From NCBI RefSeq assembly GCF_022812285.1, contig NZ_CP093300.1, positions 4,402,001 to 4,466,000 on the forward strand: a stretch of 64,000 nt of DNA, in the 5' to 3' direction. The position numbers and the translations under genes are program-made. The DNA comes from Alkalihalobacillus sp. LMS39 (lineage in GTDB: Bacteria > Bacillota > Bacilli > Bacillales > Bacillaceae_F). Below, one piece after another: positions 61,906 through 64,000 of the stretch. A model generated the notes under the pieces. It had not been told where the DNA came from, made no database searches, and saw only the letters and a list, made by a program, of their open reading frames with translations. The stretch's first letter is position 1, and each line of letters begins with the position of its first letter.

Positions 61906-63639
61906 TTACCCTAATAATTGTAATATCATTTGTGGTCTTTGATTAGCTTGTGCCATCATAGCTTGTGCCGCTTGTTGGATAATACTATTTTTCGTAAACT
62001 CCATCATCTCTTTAGCAATATCAACATCGCGAATACGCGACTCTGAGGCAACTAAATTTTCATGGGCATTATTTAAGTTTGAAATTGTATGCTCTAAACG
62101 GTTTTGTAATGCCCCGAATGTACTACGGTAGCCAGACACTCTCGCAATCGCTGCATCAAATTGTTCAATTGCTCTGTCTGCGTCTTGTCTAGTTGAGAGG
62201 TTCGTTGATGATAAGTTTAATCCATTTGTCGATATATCGACAGTCCCCATCATTAATGATTGACCACTATTAGCTCCTATTTGAAGAAAGATACCATTGC
62301 CTGAACTATCGGCATCTGTAAATATAAGGTTAAAAACCCCTGGATTATCAATCGTTTGATTATTTACGATAACCTCGCTCCAGTTTGAAACATTTCTAAT
62401 TTCCCCTCGGCCAGAAGCAATGGTCCCGATAGGATTTTCAAATATAGCCCCTTCATTTAGAAAACTATTCACTTGTGAACTTGAGTTAAACCAACTAATA
62501 AAATCAGCTGTATTCGAAAAGTCCGGGACTTCATCCCAGGTAAAACCAGGGCCAGCATTATTTTGAGTTGTATTGGCTAACGCTTGATTTAATGTATCTC
62601 CTGCTTCAAGTCGGTCGATAATGGAATTCAACCCACCATCGGTAATTTCATGAAGGACCATTGTTGCTGCATAAGCAGACCCATAATCGCCATTAAAACT
62701 ACCCGCAAGACTACAGCCACATTGACCAGCTGCATGATTATGAACAGAACCCGTTCCACCACCAGCATCAGTCACAATCAGAGCATCACTTCTCGGCGAA
62801 ATCTGATTTAAAAATGGCATACCCCCTTGAACAGCCGTTGCCATTCCTTCCAGAAACCATGTATCAATTTCTCCAGTAAGAGACTTAGGCATTTGCGTAA
62901 ACTGAAAAGCATGAACAATCTCATGAGCAATTAATGCATCAATTTGACCCCAACCATAATCATTTAATTCCGCGACTTGGGAAATCTTCGCCATATTCAA
63001 CCGTAAAATTAGCGACTCGGCACCATCATTCGTTCCCATCGTTGCTGCTGGTGCAGAAGTAGAGGAATCTTCAAAAAACTCAACTCTCATATCTTTCGGT
63101 CCACCAGCAAACGTCGTATTCATACTCGTATTTGCCGCAATTGCTGAAATTGAGTCATCAATCCAATGCTCTAGTCGTTCTCTAACAGTAGAAACCAAAC
63201 TAGCATTTGTCGCTGAAAACGACCCCTTATTTAATAGTTTAATTGTGTTAAACTCTGTAGTATTGGCTACTGTATCGATTTGTTTTTTTATTTGCTTTAC
63301 TTCATCATTGAGGGCAGCTCTGTCCGAGTCTGTTAACGTTCCGTTTGCAGCTTGAACTGCTAATTCACGTCCCCGTTGCAACATCGCATGAACTGAAGCC
63401 GATGCTCCTTCTGCCGTTTGAATCATCGATATTCCATCTTGTGCATTTCTTGCGGCTTGTGCTAAACCACGAATTTGCCCTCTCATTTTTTCTGAGATGG
63501 CCAAGCCAGCTGCATCATCACCAGCACGATTAATACGAAGTCCTGAAGATAGTTTCTCCATATTATTTTGTGCTTGCTTTGAAAAAAGATTCATTAATCG
63601 ATGAGTATTCATACTTGCTAAATTATGGTTAATTCGCAA
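61906..63639 (-). CDS. Flagellin with inserted metalloprotease domain (flagellinolysin type)
   Basis: This 577-residue protein has a canonical flagellin N-terminus (about 1-140, [20 protein letters not shown]) and C-terminus (about 485-577, [20 protein letters not shown]). The variable region holds a zinc protease: HEIVH at residues 239-243 (62925-62911), then [13 protein letters not shown] with the likely third ligand Glu264, a gluzincin pattern. This is the layout of published flagellinolysins, whose filaments carry thousands of active proteases. The TTG at 63639 gives the standard MRINHN start behind AAGAGGAG. It follows hag by 81 bases. Confidence 0.92.
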   Translation of the reverse strand: MRINHNLASMNTHRLMNLFSKQAQNNMEKLSSGLRINRAGDDAAGLAISEKMRGQIRGLAQAARNAQDGISMIQTAEGASASVHAMLQRGRELAVQAANGTLTDSDRAALNDEVKQIKKQIDTVANTTEFNTIKLLNKGSFSATNASLVSTVRERLEHWIDDSISAIAANTSMNTTFAGGPKDMRVEFFEDSSTSAPAATMGTNDGAESLILRLNMAKISQVAELNDYGWGQIDALIAHEIVHAFQFTQMPKSLTGEIDTWFLEGMATAVQGGMPFLNQISPRSDALIVTDAGGGTGSVHNHAAGQCGCSLAGSFNGDYGSAYAATMVLHEITDGGLNSIIDRLEAGDTLNQALANTTQNNAGPGFTWDEVPDFSNTADFISWFNSSSQVNSFLNEGAIFENPIGTIASGRGEIRNVSNWSEVIVNNQTIDNPGVFNLIFTDADSSGNGIFLQIGANSGQSLMMGTVDISTNGLNLSSTNLSTRQDADRAIEQFDAAIARVSGYRSTFGALQNRLEHTISNLNNAHENLVASESRIRDVDIAKEMMEFTKNSIIQQAAQAMMAQANQRPQMILQLLG

Positions 63640-63675
63640 GTGTACCCACTCCTCTTTCATCTATGATGGTTCATT

Positions 63676-63708
63676 TAAAAAGAAGCCCTAGTAAACTAGA
63701 GCTTCTTG
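63676..63708 (-). terminator. Terminator between hag and the protease-flagellin gene
   Basis: The AAGAAGCTCTAGT / ACTAGGGCTTCTT stem is followed by TTTTTAAA on the minus strand, 13 bases after the hag stop. Confidence 0.8.
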
Positions 63709-63720
63709 CTAAACAATTAA

Positions 63721-64000
63721 TTATCCAAGTAATTGAAGAACTGATTGTGGTTTTTGGTTAGCTTGAGCAAGCATAGCTTGAGAAGCTTGGCCAAGGATAT
63801 TAGCACGAGTCATTTCCATTACTTCTTTCGCCATGTCTACGTCACGGATACGAGACTCTGCAGCTTGAAGGTTTTCAGCTGAGTTGTCTAAGTTAGAAAT
63901 AGTGTGCTCTAAACGGTTTTGGAATGCTCCAAGTTGAGAACGTTGAGCAGAAACAGTCTCGATAGCGTTGTTGATAGTTGTGATAGCAGCAGTTGCTTTT
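63721..64000 (-). CDS. hag: Flagellin, C-terminal part (gene continues past window)
   Basis: The reverse strand encodes the flagellin D1-D0 C-terminus: [40 protein letters not shown], then AMLAQANQKPQSVLQLLG and TAA at 63723-63721. About 92 codons are visible; the start is beyond the right edge. Codon use is strongly biased toward common codons, as expected for a very abundant protein. It is the main filament subunit and the probable partner of the protease-flagellin encoded downstream. Confidence 0.95.
   Translation of the reverse strand, partial: KATAAITTINNAIETVSAQRSQLGAFQNRLEHTISNLDNSAENLQAAESRIRDVDMAKEVMEMTRANILGQASQAMLAQANQKPQSVLQLLG

Noticed and set aside
1-64000. tRNA, rRNA or replication-origin features
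   Set aside because: No cloverleaf, ribosomal RNA segment or DnaA-box cluster was recognised on reading both strands; a covariance-model scan would be needed to exclude them fully.

Overview
The window is a low-GC Bacillaceae chromosome segment. Gene order follows the Bacillus subtilis block hag-yvyC(flaG)-fliD-fliS-fliT-hpf-secA-prfB ... cccB-ftsE-ftsX ... ctpB-minJ ... csbA-uvrB-uvrA-yvlB-yvlD-hprK-lgt-yvoD-ppaX-yvoF-hisZ-hisG-hisD, read from right to left, so almost all core genes lie on the minus strand. The genus cannot be fixed from the sequence alone. No rRNA, tRNA, cas genes or phage structural genes are visible.

Layout. 1-2960: start of the histidine operon (hisZ-hisG-hisD, hisD cut by the window edge). 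3.1-4.8 kb: intergenic repeat interrupted by an IS3-family element. 4.8-8.8 kb: yvoF-ppaX-yvoD-lgt-hprK. 9.1-16.2 kb: yvlD, yvlB, uvrA, uvrB, csbA. 16.4-20.2 kb: a methyltransferase gene, minJ and ctpB, separated by repeats. 20.2-21.0 kb: repeat-rich gap with a possible 32-residue membrane protein. 21.0-27.9 kb: amino-sugar module (nagB, nagA, an SIS-domain gene, nagR and a sugar ABC importer lacking its ATPase) with three matching predicted NagR operators. 28.1-32.7 kb: M23 peptidase, ftsX, ftsE, cccB and a YitT-family gene. 32.9-34.8 kb: a Spo0E-like phosphatase gene divergent from an XRE-TPR regulator. 34.8-38.0 kb: ECF sigma factor, probable anti-sigma protein and a large membrane-anchored TPR protein. 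38.3-42.0 kb: prfB (with its programmed frameshift) and secA.

42.3-52.3 kb is the most unusual part. Five intact tandem genes of 383-385 codons look like AimR (arbitrium) peptide receptors. A sixth copy is split by an IS21-family element (49021-51488). It is followed at once by a 72-residue exported peptide precursor carrying three imperfect repeats. This 10-kb island sits between hpf and secA, which are normally neighbours. Its receptors and precursor have the layout of a multi-receptor peptide-signalling locus with no phage around it.

52.4-64.0 kb: hpf with a SigH-type promoter, a repeat-containing M14 metallocarboxypeptidase, a cold-shock gene, an acidic-tailed lipoprotein, then the flagellar operon flaG-fliD-fliS-fliT behind a SigD-type promoter, a flagellin with an inserted HEXXH metalloprotease domain (flagellinolysin type), and the 3' end of ordinary flagellin hag.

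Three dispersed repeat families recur between genes: a 185-bp four-unit palindromic element (four copies), a GC-rich 140-175-bp hairpin-rich repeat (four main copies plus fragments), and a two-stem element of over 180 bp (two copies).
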